A DNA stretch of 64,000 nucleotides from Ahaetulla prasina (GCF_028640845.1 NC_080548.1:19803321-19867320); one strand, 5' to 3'. Numbered from the stretch's first letter, positions 9,663 to 19,924 are shown. Program-made: numbers and translations. Notes: a model not told the origin generated them from the sequence alone.

Positions 9663-10120
9663 TAGGTTTACCATCCAATGGGATTTTTTCCTGTATTTTA
9701 CCTGGGAAGGTAAAATGTCAGCGTTCCAGAAAACCCTCTCCTGTAGAAAAGACTCTGAGGCAAATATCTTTCAAAGTTCTTTTATTAGCATAGGTAAGTT
9801 GGCACAGCTGGATAAACTCCGAATCTGGAGATCCGGGTTTTTTCCTCAGTAGTACAAAACCCCAGACCACCCTCCCTTGACTCCTCTGCCAATCACGTGC
9901 TCCAATCACCAACCATCCCATCTCGAGGAATCACTCCGACCTGTCGTGTCCCACTCCTCCTCTGACGGCCAGGTCTGGGAAGTCTGTATCAAGCATGGCC
10001 ACGAAGCCTCTGCAGCTTTGCCAAATTCCTGTCAGAGTTCTCAGGGCAGGCAGGAATCCAAGGTGTGACTTCAGCAACCAGATAAGACTTTGCCTGACTC
10101 AAGGAATGCCAAAAAGCAGA

Positions 10121-10130
10121 TCCTTTATAT
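10121..10130 (-). promoter_or_regulatory. TATA box of the minus-strand LTR
   Basis: TATATAAAGG on the minus strand, placed between the U3 reading frame and the AATAAA signal, as expected for an LTR promoter. Confidence 0.5.
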
Positions 10131-10209
10131 AGGCATGGGGTATGGCTCCATGACTCAGCACTTATCCAGGCCTGCCCCTCCCTTCCTTTTGCTGACGTCG
10201 CCTCTCCAT

Positions 10210-10395
10210 TCACCGGAAGCGGGGATCTTTCCACTTTTCGTCTTCCTCCTCAGCTGCTGGCAATTCTAGCTCATGGCTGGGTTCCTGCTCACATGCTATA
10301 GGAGGGAGGTTTGATTCTTCTTCACTATCAGTCTGTGGCTGAGATAGCAGGAGATGGGAGGGGCCCGGCTGCGGAGAGGAGGGCGGGCGAGGCAC
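10210..10395 (-). pseudogene. U3 reading frame: acidic Pro-rich tail
   Basis: Sixty-one codons open from the GTG at LTR base 5. The product starts PRPPSSPQPGP, contains SEEESN, continues to LPAAEEEDEKW and stops after KDPRFR. It has the same phase relative to the LTR start as the pol read-through frame of the chromovirus at 37.9-43.3 kb and as the solo LTRs at 14.5 and 26.7 kb. I infer that it is the C-terminal tail of a Pol polyprotein encoded in U3. It is now orphaned because the internal region is absent. Confidence 0.5.
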
Positions 10396-11189
10396 AACAG
10401 GACCACTCCTTCTCCAGATGCAGTCTTGGCCTGACCTTGACCAGCAGGAAGAATGTTATTATGTCTAATAGCCCCTTGTACCACCATCCCACTTCTCCTA
10501 CTTTCCCACACAGGAGAAAGTGGCAGCGTGCAGAAGCCTTGGGCCTAGTATGGCTTCCAAAGCTGACAGCCTATCTGAAAAAGTCTGCACCCTTCTAAGC
10601 ATAACAAGCATAACAACTAAGCATAACAACAAACAACCGGTTTGCTGAATGCATGCTTCGCTCCCTGCACACGCAGTTTGTTTGAAAACAGCACTAAACT
10701 TACCTTCTGCTGCAGCCTTGGTGAGTCAAACAGCTGAGGTGCAGCAATCCGCTGTGCCGCGCCAATCAGCTGGGCTTCAAACAAAGGAAATATAGGTCGG
10801 TATAGCGCAGGAGCGGGCGGGCCCATCTGATCATCGGAACGAACCGGTTTACTCTCAGCTGATCGTCGGAGCTACAGGTTCTCCCGAACTGGTCCGAACC
10901 GGCTGAATCCCACCCCTGGTGTAGCCACGAGTTTGCTGGTCAGGGGAAGTTTCAAGATGGCAGTATAGAGAGAAAGTGTTGTGACTCGTCACAACAAGGA
11001 AGTCAGTGACACGTTCGTCAGAGTGGGGGGTGGGACACGACAAAAGCTTTCATGAGAATGAATGAATGCATCCTAACTTGGATACACGAAGACTATCAGC
11101 ATTTCAGATTTGACTCTTGCTATGAACACACATCTCATGGACTTCTGGCCTGGGAAATAGAAGACATGGAAAGGGGAGAAATCATATAC

Positions 11190-11589
11190 AGGTAGTCCTC
11201 AACTTACAACCACAATTGCGTCCTAGATTTCTGTTGTTAAGTGACACACTTGTTAAGTGAGTTTTGCCCCCATTTTACCTTTCTGTCCTTTCTTGCCAGA
11301 GTTGTTAAGTGAATCACTGGGATAAGTTGGTAACACGGTTGTTAAGTGGATCTGGCTTTCCCATCGACTTTGTTTACCAGAAGGTCACAATAGGGGATCA
11401 CGTGACCTTGGGACACAGCAGTGGTCATACATATGGACCAGTTTGCCAAGCATCTGAATGCTAATCACATGATCATGGGGATGCTGCAAAGGTCATAACT
11501 GTGAAGCACAGTCATCGGTCACATTTTTTCAGTGCAGTTGTAACTTTGAATGGTCCCTAAACGAATTGTTGTAAGTTGAGGGCTACCTA
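11190..11589 (+). mobile_element. Mariner/Tc1-type MITE, 400 bp
   Basis: Inverted termini CAGGTAGTCCTCAACTTACA and GTTGTAAGTTGAGGGCTACC, flanked by TA dinucleotides. The interior repeats GTTGTTAAGTG motifs and contains GGATCACGTGACCTTGGGAC. No coding capacity. Related copies lie at 33.0 and 59.8 kb. Confidence 0.85.
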
Positions 11590-11728
11590 TAGGACCATCC
11601 TTTCAGCACCAAAGCCAGAAATTAATTTTGGATAATGCCCTCCATGAACATAGAAATCTCTACCTACCAAGGATGTTTGAGAACTGCAGTATTCACAGCG
11701 GCAGATACAAATTGGTCAGCTACACATA

Positions 11729-12335
11729 CAGTAGTGGCCAAAATTGTGGAAACCTTTTGGGAAAAGTGTATTTTCTAAAACTAACTAATAACACCACTTT
11801 TTTTTAAAGTAGTACCATAAAATTATATAGCAATGGAAAGATAATTGAATCAAGAATAACTTTTAGGAAGGATTTGCTTTTAGAATAGCCATTGCAGTAT
11901 AAAGAAGAAAAGTGAAACATGTAGAAAAAATGAGATATATAAAAATTATCACCATAGAAAAAATGAGATATACAAAAATTTATCACCGTGTCAGTTAATA
12001 CTTAGGTGGGTAACCTTTAACATGAATTACGGCCTTACAATATCTTCCCACGGAGTGAACCAAGTCTTTGAGTTCTGCAGCTGTTATAATGTGAAACCAA
12101 GATTGAATGATTGCTTCTATTAACTGGGTTTTATTGCTGGGTCACTTCTGACTAACAAGTTTCTTTATTGGGCTCATAGATTTTCAATTGGGTGAAGGTC
12201 TGGCTATTCCCAGGCCATTCCAGTAGTGGATTAGGATTATCTTGAAACTCAAAAAAAAAAAAAGTGGTGTTATTAACCATCAAATCTCAAAAATACACTT
12301 TTCCCAAAAGGTTTCCACCATTTGGGCCACCACTG
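11729..12335 (-). mobile_element. Internally deleted Tc1-like transposon, 607 bp
   Basis: Bounded by TA on both sides. Long inverted termini (about 70 bp) share CAGTGGTGGCC-type ends, TGGAAACCTTTTGGGAAAAG and TGTATTTT. The interior keeps only the end of a transposase on the minus strand, about 600 bp against the 1.3-1.6 kb usual for full Tc1 elements. It is non-autonomous. Confidence 0.85.
11995..12236 (-). pseudogene. Tc1 transposase C-terminal relic
   Basis: In minus-strand translation I read a block equivalent to the family motif PDLNPIENL, followed by KTQLIEAIIQSW, ITAAELKDLVHS and KGYPPKY near the end. The reading is broken by stops. This is the segment around and after the last acidic catalytic residue of the DDE domain. 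The DNA-binding domain and the first two catalytic residues are missing. Confidence 0.75.
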
Positions 12336-12338
12336 TAA

Positions 12339-12838
12339 ATACAAGTCTTACTTTGAAAAGACTGGCCTTAAGTTCCAGGTTCTATCGGACTTCAGCAGAG
12401 ACCATCCACAGCAAACTCAGCCCCAACGAATTAAATGAATCTAGGGATTTTTCTTTCCCCTACTTTTTAAAACTAGTAAATTGCTGGGAGCCGATTTTTT
12501 CTTCTTCTGCTAATCAAGCTATGCTGAAAACGAAAATGAAAGTAAAAGCAGGCTGTTTGCTGTTTGCTGCAAGGAGGCAAAATTACTGGGAGGCAGAGGC
12601 AGATTTCTTTTTTCTTGTTTTCCTCACCAAAAAAGGTAGGTGTGTCGTATAGTCCGGTGCGTCTTACGCTCTGAAAAATACGGTAGGTGAAAACCAAGGG
12701 GTCCCTCAGAGTTGGTTTTTAACAGATATGTGCCAATATGATATTTCTAATAAAGCTATTCTTTGAGAAATCCACCTGCCTCGGACATTTTGCTTGCGAT
12801 GGATCTACTGTAGTATTTGGAACCCCGACATGCTATCC
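12339..12838. other. Mostly unassigned; possible MITE end near 12.64-12.69 kb
   Basis: No gene. The string GTCCGGTGCGTCTTACGCTC followed by TGAAAAATACGGTA resembles the terminus of a widespread vertebrate MITE that reads GCGTCTTA...AAAAATACGGTA, but the other end is not visible. Confidence 0.35.
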
Positions 12839-12839
12839 A

Positions 12840-13003
12840 AATGGTCATTAGTGAAAGACTAACTTGTACCTTTGATGAAGGTATTTTTTCTTTTTCTTTT
12901 TTCTTTTATGTACACTGAGAGCATATGCACCAAAACAAATTCCTTGTGTGTCCAATCACACTTGGCCAATAAATTCTATTCTATTCTATTCTATTCTATT
13001 CTA
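12840..13003 (+). mobile_element. CR1-type LINE 3' end with (ATTCT)n tail
   Basis: TATGTACACTGAGAGCATAT, CAAATTCCTTGTGTGTCCAA and CACACTTGGCCAATAAA lead directly into six ATTCT units. The same sequence occurs inverted at 36.3 and 53.5 kb. Confidence 0.8.
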
Positions 13004-13009
13004 CCTGTA

Positions 13010-13546
13010 CACATTCATGTAGCTGAGTTGGTGGTTAATAGAGCTGAATTCTTTCTATATACCTGACAATTCTTTCTCCCTCTCCATCTTGCTCTCAGGA
13101 ATAGGAAGAAGCTTGTAGTGATGTTAGAAAGAACAATATTCCTTGCTTGGCCTGAAGAGGACCATGTGCACTGCAGAGCTGACAATTTGTATTTCAGAGT
13201 TGTTCCCCTGTCTGTCAGAGTGTCAGTTTTAACAGTGAAATCACTGCCTAGCAGTGAAAATAGATAGTAAGGTCACCATTAATCTTTGTAGATGTTTCAC
13301 GTTGACATGTGGAGTACAAATACATCTTTAAGTGGAGGTTTAATTGTCAAAAGTCCTAAAGGCCTTTTTGAACAAGTAGATCAATTCTCCCGCTAGAGAA
13401 ATAAGAAATTTCATTGAATTTATATGCTGGTTTCTGACTGTAATAACGATTAGATTTGATTCACTGAAATTATCGCTTACTGGATTTGGAAGAAGACAGA
13501 AAGAGTATTGCAGAGTTTCATTTGTGACTGTTTGTCTTTGTTATTT
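13010..13546. other. No gene recognised
   Basis: AT-rich sequence, no recognised feature. Confidence 0.5.
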
Positions 13547-13612
13547 AAAAAGAAAAGAAAAGAAAAGAAAAGAAAAGAAAAGAAAAGAAAAGAAAAGAAA
13601 AGAAAAGAAAGA
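13547..13612. repeat. (AAAAG)n microsatellite
   Basis: About thirteen AAAAG units. Confidence 0.95.
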
Positions 13613-13797
13613 AAAACTCTATGTGTTAATTAACAATAATTCCTGACCTACTTTTCTTTTAAAAGAGAAAGTTCACCGTAGTACCAAAAACCAAGTTTGG
13701 TCAATATATGCCACTCCACTTATGGCTGGAGAAAATATAAAGGTCTTCCTCTATATTGAAATTAACGGTATGGAATTAGGTGAACTAAACTGGTAAA

Positions 13798-14043
13798 ATG
13801 AGCTGTGGTGGCGCAGTGGTTAGAGTGCAGTACTGCAGGCTACTTCTGCTGACTGCTGGCTGACTGCAATTTGGCAGTTCAAATCTCATCAGGCTCAAGA
13901 TTGACTCAGCCTTCCATCCTTCCGAGGTGGGTAAAATGAGGACCCAGATTGTTGGGGGGCAATAGGCTGACTCGGTAAGCCACTTAGAGAGGGCTGTAAA
14001 AACACTATAAAGCGGTATATAAATCTCAGTGCTATTGCTATTG
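13798..14043 (+). mobile_element. tRNA-derived SINE with GCTATT tail
   Basis: Nearly full length: GTGGTGGCGCAGTGGTTAGA head, AAATGAGGACCCAGATTGTT body, AGCGGTATATAAATC and GTGCTATTGCTATTG tail. A CTTC array and a second truncated copy in the same orientation follow. Confidence 0.9.
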
Positions 14044-14085
14044 CCCTTCCTTCCTTCCTTCCTTCCTTCTCTCCCTCCCTCCCAG
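14044..14085. repeat. (CTTC)n / (CTCC)n spacer
   Basis: Short pyrimidine array between two SINE copies in the same orientation. It may have grown from the first SINE's tail. Confidence 0.85.
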
Positions 14086-14291
14086 TGGTTAGAATGCAGG
14101 CTAACTGTGCTGATTGCCAGCAGTTCGATCCTGACCAACTCAAGGTTGACTTATCCTTTCATCCTTCCAAGGTGGGTAAAATGAGGACCGAAATTGTTGG
14201 GGGCAATGTGCTGACTCTGTTAACCGCTTAGAGAGGGCTGTAAAAGCACTTTAAAGCTGTATATAAGTCTAAGTGCTATTGCTATTGCTAA
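14086..14291 (+). mobile_element. tRNA-derived SINE, head truncated
   Basis: Starts inside the A-box region (AGTGGTTAGAATGCAGG), carries GGTAAAATGAGGACCGAAAT, AGAGAGGGCTGTAAAAGCAC, and the tail GCTATTGCTATTGCTA. Confidence 0.88.
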
Positions 14292-14460
14292 AAGGCTGGG
14301 TCTACTAGTATATGTGAGTTTCAAGGACTAGCAGAGGGCAACAAAAGGTTAGAACTTTCTATGGTGTTTGCTACCATCTAGCGACCTGTTAGATTTTTGC
14401 AACCTCAATATCTTCTATTTCAAATATTCCAATTTCACTCTAAATAGTTTTGCCTTAAGT

Positions 14461-15015
14461 TGTTGTGGTCCCCCAGCTGCCTGCGGAGCTGGCAATGGAG
14501 TCAGACAGTAATGAGGCTGAAGTGGGGCCAGGGCCATTGGGGAGTGAGGTGCGGACTCCAGAGCCTCCAGAGACTGATAGTAGTCAGGCAGAGGAACAGG
14601 AGGAGCCTGTTCCTAATGCACGCATGAGAAGAGCTGCCAGAAGGCAAGAGCAGCTAAAGCAAAGAGGACAACTCGGGAGTAGGGCCAAGAGATGATTGGC
14701 CCCTCCCATAAGGCTTAAAACAGACCAGCACTGATATTTCAGCTTTGCCGGAAAACAACATTGGTATCTTTGTCTCCTTCTTCATCTTCGTCTTGCATTT
14801 ATTTTTGTATCTGTGAACATTTACCAAGAAAGGCCTTTGGCAGTTTGCCTAATTGGATCAAAGTTTGTGATAGGACTGAGGAATTTGTGTTGGGAGGAAT
14901 TTGTTTTAATTTAATTGAACTACACTGGGAATGAACTAATTCCCAGGTGTTTGTATAAAGTTTGTTTTTTCGCTGACTGAGTTTCCTACTACCTCCTTGG
15001 GCCTGGGTCACAACA
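14461..15015 (+). mobile_element. Solo LTR (Gypsy-like), 555 bp
   Basis: Begins TGTTGTGGTCC, ends GGGCCTGGGTCACAACA. A close relative of 26.75-27.30 kb along its whole length. Has CTTAAAAC as a TATA-like box after the U3 reading frame and a downstream TATAAAGTTTG at the place where the sister LTR has AATAAAG. Flanks TAAGT and TAGAT match at only three of five positions, so the target duplication is uncertain. Confidence 0.85.
14465..14695 (+). pseudogene. U3 reading frame, acidic then Arg-rich
   Basis: Open from the GTG at LTR base 5, with the first ATG at codon 11, and 76 codons in total. Composition: acidic/Pro-rich (MESDSNEAEVGPGPLGSE, TPEPPETDSS), then EEQEEPVP, then a basic tail RMRRAARRQEQLKQRG. 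The copy at 26.75 kb is open in the same frame to the same stop. Phase and composition match the segment that the chromovirus pol frame enters at its 3' LTR. I infer a Pol C-terminal tail rather than an independent gene. Confidence 0.5.
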
Positions 15016-15019
15016 TAGA

Positions 15020-15605
15020 TAGTAAGTTTACTTTATGATAAAAATTGGGGAAATGAAAATTAATCAGCTAGGATATATTTGTTCCTGTGTGCATTCACAC
15101 ATTCTATTCATAAAGGGATCTTCCCCATGGGTGCATGGATTTGTCATGAATCCTGATGGCATTCTTGCCAAATTCATTTGTTACACGGCCTTAATTTTAT
15201 TTAGGGCTTGCCAAATACAGCCTTTATACATTCTTACAGTTTAGAACCTATCCTGATTAACTTCTTTGTTCAACCATGGATAACATTCCTGGCTCACATT
15301 AGGGAACTCCAGGATTTCCAGCCGAGTCCTTTTTTTCTACTTTCTAATTCACTCACCAAGCTTTTAACCATGATGACCTAAGAAATCCCAGTAGTTTGTC
15401 AGAATATTCATGATTGGGAAGACATGGTAACAAGGTCAACCAATGCATAGGCATGGCAACAGATCAGCCAATGGGAGCTGTAACAGTTTGGAGTCTGGCC
15501 GTGGCTTAGCTCTGTGCTCTGCAAAAAGGAAACTGAAACCAGTCTGTCTGCTCTGAACTGCTGGAACTGAAAGCAATCTCTCCTCTCTGCCACGTTGGAA
15601 AAATC
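15020..15605. other. No gene recognised
   Basis: AT-rich sequence, no supported feature. Confidence 0.5.
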
Positions 15606-15613
15606 TGCTGTTG

Positions 15614-15874
15614 CAGAGATGAGTTTCAGCAGGTTCTGACCACTTCTGGAGAACCTGTAGCGGAAATTTTGAGTAGTTCGGAGTACTGGTAAATACCACC
15701 TCTGGCTGGCCCTGCCCCCATCTGCCTCCTGAGTCCCAGCTGATCGGGAGGAAATGGGGACTTTGCAGTATCCTTCCCCTGCCATGCCCACCAAGGCATG
15801 CCCACCAAGGCATGCCACACCCACCAAGCCACACCCACAGAACCGGTAGTAAAAAAAATTGAAACCCACCACTG
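15614..15874 (+). mobile_element. hAT-like MITE, family A (short form)
   Basis: CAGAGATGAGTTTCAGCAGG to GAAACCCACCACTG, flanked by TGCTGTTG and GGCTGTTG (7 of 8 match). Holds a single minisatellite unit. Confidence 0.85.
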
Positions 15875-16148
15875 GGCTGTTGGTATTGTAAATTTATTTC
15901 ATGTGTTATATTGCATATAAAGAGAAGTTAATGAATCCTGCTGAATCAGTTTACATGTGTGTGATTTCTAGATTTAATTTCTGCAACAAACTCTGACATA
16001 ATTGAGATAGAAGGAGGACATGGTGTTTGAGACTGAGGCCTGCTCCACCCATTCCTTACCATGTTTTTTCCTTTTTCATATGCCTTTCAAAGTGGCAGCA
16101 GACTGCCACTCATTCTGTGGCCATCAGCCAGCCACTTGGCCTAGAGCA

Positions 16149-16222
16149 GAGTTTCTCAATCACAGCAACTTTAAGACACATGGACTTCAACTCCCAGAAT
16201 TCCCCAGCCAGCCAGTAGACCT
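16149..16222 (+). mobile_element. Palindromic hAT-like MITE, half copy
   Basis: CAGAGTTTCTCAATCACAGC, ACTTCAACTCCCAGAATTCC and CCAGCCAGCC correspond to the left arm of the 135-bp palindromic element at 16.94 and 34.91 kb. The right arm is absent. Confidence 0.55.
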
Positions 16223-16325
16223 GGCCTAATAGTTTTCCCAGCCTGCAGAACATCTGCTTGTCAGTTGTTACATCTTTTCTATCCTGCTCTAGGGAGTAGA
16301 GAGTTGGTCTCTGACAGGAAACCAC

Positions 16326-16690
16326 TTGAAGAAACTAGAAGCATTTGAAATGTGGATTTACAGACGGCTGTTACATATAAACTGGGTTAACAAAATCACA
16401 AATGAGGAGGTGGGAAAGCAAAGGGAAATCATCAAAGCCATTAAAAAGCGAAAGTTAGAATATTTTGGACATGTGATGCGACACCTAGAAAAATACGGCA
16501 TCCTTCACTTAATTCTCCAGGGAAAGATTGAAGGCAAATGAGGTCCAGGCAGAAGAAGAACATCATGGCTTCAAAACCTAAGGGACTGGTTTGAAGAAAA
16601 CTCAGCAGCGCTTTTTCATGTGGCTGTTGACAAAAATAGGACTGTCAACATGATCGCCAATGTCTGATGATGGATATAGAAGAGGAGGAG
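16326..16690 (+). pseudogene. Non-LTR retrotransposon ORF2 C-terminal relic, clade unassigned
   Basis: Encodes EMWIYRRLLHINWVNKITNE then KKRKLEYFGHVMRHLEKYG and LILQGKIEGK. After a stop the next frame reads like SWLQNLRDWFEENS. This is the segment after the reverse transcriptase domain, homologous in layout to the BovB segment at 35.3 kb (EYFGHVMR against KYFGHLMR) but clearly another lineage. It ends near TGATGATGG and a GAG-rich tail. A Vingi/I-like origin is possible but not shown. Confidence 0.6.
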
Positions 16691-16841
16691 GAGGAGGATC
16701 TTGCAGAAATAGCAGATCTGTCCTAATAGTTTTCCTTTCAATTCCAACCCTACCACACTTACACCTATAAACGTTTGCTTCTTTAGAAAATGAAAAATAT
16801 GTTAAGCCGATATACTTCCTGCCAATATAAAGGTTCTAGGG

Positions 16842-16926
16842 CAGAGGAGTCCAGCCTTGACTCGCTAGGCTATTCTGAGTGTTGGAAGTCCACAAGTCTT
16901 AAAATTGCCAAGGTTGGGCATCTCTG
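16842..16926 (-). mobile_element. hAT-like palindromic-family MITE, first of two serial insertions
   Basis: CAGAGGAGTCCAGCC to TTGGGCATCTCTG, flanked by TTCTAGGG on the left and CTCTAGGG on the right (7 of 8). It carries AAGTCCACAAGTCTTAAAAT. The right duplication is also the left duplication of the next element. Confidence 0.75.
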
Positions 16927-16934
16927 CTCTAGGG

Positions 16935-17069
16935 CAGGGGTTTCCAACCTTGGTCCTTCTAAGACTTGTGGACTTCAACTCCCAGAGTCCCTCAGCCAGC
17001 AAAGTTAGCTGAGGGACTCTGGGAGTTGAAGTCCACAAGTCTTAAAGGGACCAAGGTTGGAGACCTCTG
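16935..17069. mobile_element. Palindromic hAT-like MITE, 135 bp
   Basis: CAGGGGTTTCCAACCTTGG to TTGGAGACCTCTG. The two arms are near-perfect inverted copies meeting at AGCCAGCAAAGTTAGCTGAG. Perfect 8-bp duplication CTCTAGGG on both sides. Exactly the length of the copy at 34,909-35,043. Confidence 0.9.
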
Positions 17070-17077
17070 CTCTAGGG

Positions 17078-17924
17078 GATCTTACTTTCCTGACTGTTAT
17101 AAATCGGCCAAGGAATGGAGTTGACAAGGTTCCAATTGCTAGGTGTTTTTTAAAATATACATCAACTCCTTGATTGCCCATGAGAACACAAGTCTTCGTG
17201 TTCACCAAGCCAAATAGTAGTAGACTCTTATAATGGCTACAGATTTCAAAAGATGTCCTATCCTGTATTTTGAAAGCGCTGTGTCTGTGTGTTTTCATTC
17301 TCTGTGATTCATGTTCTGGTTAGATTATCCACTCAAGTTTTTCAAACCTAACAAAAGAAAGACACACTAAACTGAAGTGGGTCCTTGAGAGTTTTTGGGT
17401 CCTGTCTCTCAGATCATCCAATCAACCAGGCTTCCATTTTTATGGAATGTTAGCATTGCTCAAAATCACTTGTGAATTCTCAAGATGTATGAAGTCTCTG
17501 CAGAATACCCAAGGTATATGAAACGTTCACAGGCTTTGAGGATTTTCTCTCAATATTCACTAAGGTGGAGGTGAGGTAGGTAGAGAAATCTCCTAATCTA
17601 GCAACTTCATGCTGTGGAAAATTCAGACGGGTCATCCAATTAATCTGACAGCCACAAAAACCAAAGGAAAACTTGCTGAAGTTGCCACAGCAACTTCAGG
17701 AAAACTGACAAGATAATCTGTTTCTTGTAGTTAGAGGCCAGGAGGGCCATTTCAGCCAATGGACAGAAAGCATCATGTTTTTATCAAAAAATAAAATACC
17801 TATTTGGAACTATAAAAAAAAAAGATCTAAATGGCTATTAGGTGGAAGCAAGGTGGCCATCTGCATTTTTGCAGCCCAAATTTGATAACTTTACTTTTGC
17901 ATCTGATGAAAATGACTCTAGAGA
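17078..17924. other. No gene recognised
   Basis: Unique-looking sequence. One GAAACGTT-containing stretch near 17.5 kb was considered as a ribozyme-like motif and set aside. Confidence 0.45.
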
Positions 17925-18735
17925 AAAAAAGATGTGGAGACTCTAGAAAAACTGCAGAGGAGAGCAACCAGAATGATTAGGGGACTGGAGACTAAAAAGT
18001 ATGAAGTACGGTTGCAGGAACTGAGCATGGCTAGTCTAGTGAAGAGAAGGACCAGGGGAGACATGATAGCAGTGTTCCAATATTTGAGGGGCTGCACACA
18101 GAGAGGAGGAGGGGGTGTCAAGCTATTTTCCAAAGCACCTGAAGGCCAGAGAAGGAATAATGGATGAACAAGGAGAGATTCAACCTAGAAATAAGGAGAA
18201 ATTTTCTGATCGAACAATCAATGGAACAGAAGCTGCCTTCAGAAGTTGTGGAAGCTTTATCAATGGACGCTTTCAAGGAGAGACTGGACTGCCATTTGTC
18301 AGAAACGGTGTAGGGTCTCCTGCTTGGGTGGGGGGGTTGGACTCAGAGGTGGGTTAAATTTCACATAATTTAACAATCGGTTCGCCTAATGCAGAACCGA
18401 AAATGTGAGCGCGCGCATGTGCCTTCAGCGCTTACATGCAGCTTCAAACACACGGCGATTTCATGCGTGCGGCTTCTAGAACAGCTTCTTGGGCAGCCGT
18501 GGTGAGTAGAGCGGGCAAAGCATGGAAATCAGCTGAGCTGTGTGGACAGGGCAAGTGAGCCAGTGAGTGAGATATAGAGGATGGGATAGCGCTGGGGCAG
18601 GTGGGCGGACCCAGCCCGTGGTCGGAACTACCGGTTCACCTGAACTGGTCCAAACCGGCAGCAGCCCACCTCTGGTTGTACTAGATGAACTACAGGGTCC
18701 CTTCCAACTCTGTTTATCTATCTATCTTCTAGATA
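17925..18735 (+). pseudogene. CR1/L3-like LINE, ORF2 C-terminus plus 3' UTR, split by a hAT
   Basis: Plus-strand translation gives METLEKLQRRATRMIRGLE, RTRGDMIAVFQYLRGC and LFSKAPEG, the region following the reverse transcriptase. Frameshifts after this mean the PSEVVEAL-like end is only traceable across frames. The 3' UTR GGGTCTCCTGCTTGGG...GGTTGGACT is interrupted at 18,344 by a MITE and resumes as TGTACTAGATGAACTACAGG, ending in a short TCTA run. The 5' end is truncated, as is usual for these LINEs. Confidence 0.85.
18344..18674 (+). mobile_element. hAT-like MITE inside a LINE 3' UTR
   Basis: CAGAGGTGGGTTAAATTTCA to CAGCAGCCCACCTCTG. Target duplication GTTGGACT / GTTGTACT (7 of 8), made from LINE sequence. 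It contains AATCGGTTCGCCTAATGC and ACCGGTTCACCTGAACTGGT. No coding sequence. Confidence 0.88.
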
Positions 18736-18739
18736 AGCA

Positions 18740-19731
18740 TCCAATGAGAGATGGCATATATCTGTTTCTGGTATTAATAATTTTTACTGATGTTTTGCTT
18801 ATGTTAATGCAGTTATTTTTGTTATTCCTGATTTTTTTTTTGTTTCTAAAAAAGCAGCACGACGTGTTTGAAACTTAAGTGTTAAGAGCTTCCCTCTCGA
18901 AAACAAAAGGGAGCTTCAATGCACGCAGGGAACTTATGTAGCACCTGTTGGCAACTTCTTAAATCAAATTCCATTTTTCATGGAATTGTGCATCTGCTTA
19001 ACAGCCTAATATGCATGTGAAAAAAAGACATTGCATTGAAGCACACAAAACCACCCTCAGAAACGTATTTGGGGTGTTTGATGAATCCAATCTCTGCAGA
19101 CAAGATTAGACTAGATTAGAATTTAGTAACCCTGCATCTTTCAGACTGCAAATATATTCCTCCATAAAGATATGCTTTGGGGTTTGGGTTATTTAAAAGA
19201 AGAAGAAAACACACTGAGAACTGTGTGTGCAAATTAGAATGTTTGTGTGGAATTCAAAGAAGGAACTTAGAGATCAATTGATAGATAAGGAACACATAGA
19301 AGAGTGTTATTAATCACAAAAATCCTAAAAGACACATTAATAGAATTTGAGTCAGATATGCTCAAAAAGCTATAATAGGGAAAGAAAAAGACTGTGATTT
19401 ACCAATTGCATTAGGACAATTTTAAACCTAGCGGTCAGGCAAAATCTTTATTCAGTCAAGCTAACTTGCTAAAAGATCAGGTGAATTTTCAAGGTCTCTA
19501 GATTATTTTTAGGTCATAGATGAATCCTGCCTATATTTTAAAGAATTCAAAGCAGTGCACATAATTAAAATAATCATATATTTTTCTCCACAACAACAAT
19601 CCTGTGAAATGGGCTGGACTGAGAATGAGAGGCTGGCCCAAAATCACTCAACTGGCTTTCCCACCTAAGAAAGGATTAGAACTTGTGATCCCCCTGATTA
19701 CTAAGCCAGAACCTTACCCACCAGAGAGCCA
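18740..19731. other. No gene recognised
   Basis: AT-rich interval of nearly 1 kb without an identifiable repeat or coding region. Confidence 0.5.
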
Positions 19732-19920
19732 GTATGGCGTGATGGTTAAGGCATTAGACTAGAAACCGGGAGACCAGCTATCTGGATGGCCTTGAGCCAC
19801 TCACTTTCTTTCAGCCCTAGGAAGGAGGCAATGACAAACCACTTCCGAAAAAATGAAACCCTTGTCAAGAAATCTGCATGGACTGGCTCAGGCAGGCTCC
19901 TAGAATTGGATGCAACTGGA
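19732..19920 (+). mobile_element. tRNA-derived SINE (AGCCAGTATGG head)
   Basis: Head GAGCCAGTATGGCGTGATGG and TTAAGGCATTAGACTAGAAA, then TTGAGCCACTCACTTTCTTT, CAATGACAAACCACTTCCGA and GGCTCAGGCAGGCTCC. The inverted fragments at 3.0 and 28.8 kb belong to this family. The A-rich tail has become a GGAA array. Confidence 0.75.
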
Positions 19921-19924
19921 GAAA

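Larger units (their letters stand above)
9716..10399 (-). mobile_element. Minus-strand LTR (Gypsy-like), 684 bp
   Basis: On the minus strand it begins TGTTGTGCCTCGCC and ends GGAACGCTGACA. It has a TATA box (TATATAAAGG, 10121-10130) and an AATAAA signal at about 9780. The base run just outside its minus-strand start, CTGGAGAAGGAGTGG, is purine-rich and could be the polypurine tract of a lost internal region, making this a 3' LTR. No 5-bp target duplication is visible. It lies inside the hAT-like element. Confidence 0.65.
9597..10918. mobile_element. hAT-like element with nested insertions
   Basis: Left end CAGTGATGGGATTC, right end GAATCCCACCCCTG: inverted termini of the CAGGGGTGGGATTC type. 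Both sides carry the perfect 8-bp duplication GTGTAGCC. The right part has CGGTTTGCTGAATGCATGCT and CTGGTCCGAACCGGCTGAAT, typical of the non-autonomous families here. The interior holds a telomere-like array at the left and an LTR in the middle, which account for most of its unusual length. No transposase is visible. Confidence 0.8.

Noticed and set aside
14461..14465. Target duplication TAAGT / TAGAT for the first solo LTR
   Set aside because: Only three of five bases match; the LTR call rests on its sister copy instead.
17485..17522. CTGCAGA...ATACC/GGTAT...GAAACGTT as another hammerhead-like motif
   Set aside because: Spacing is five bases shorter than at the other loci and no flanking Penelope-like sequence is seen. 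It may be a chance match or a different subfamily.
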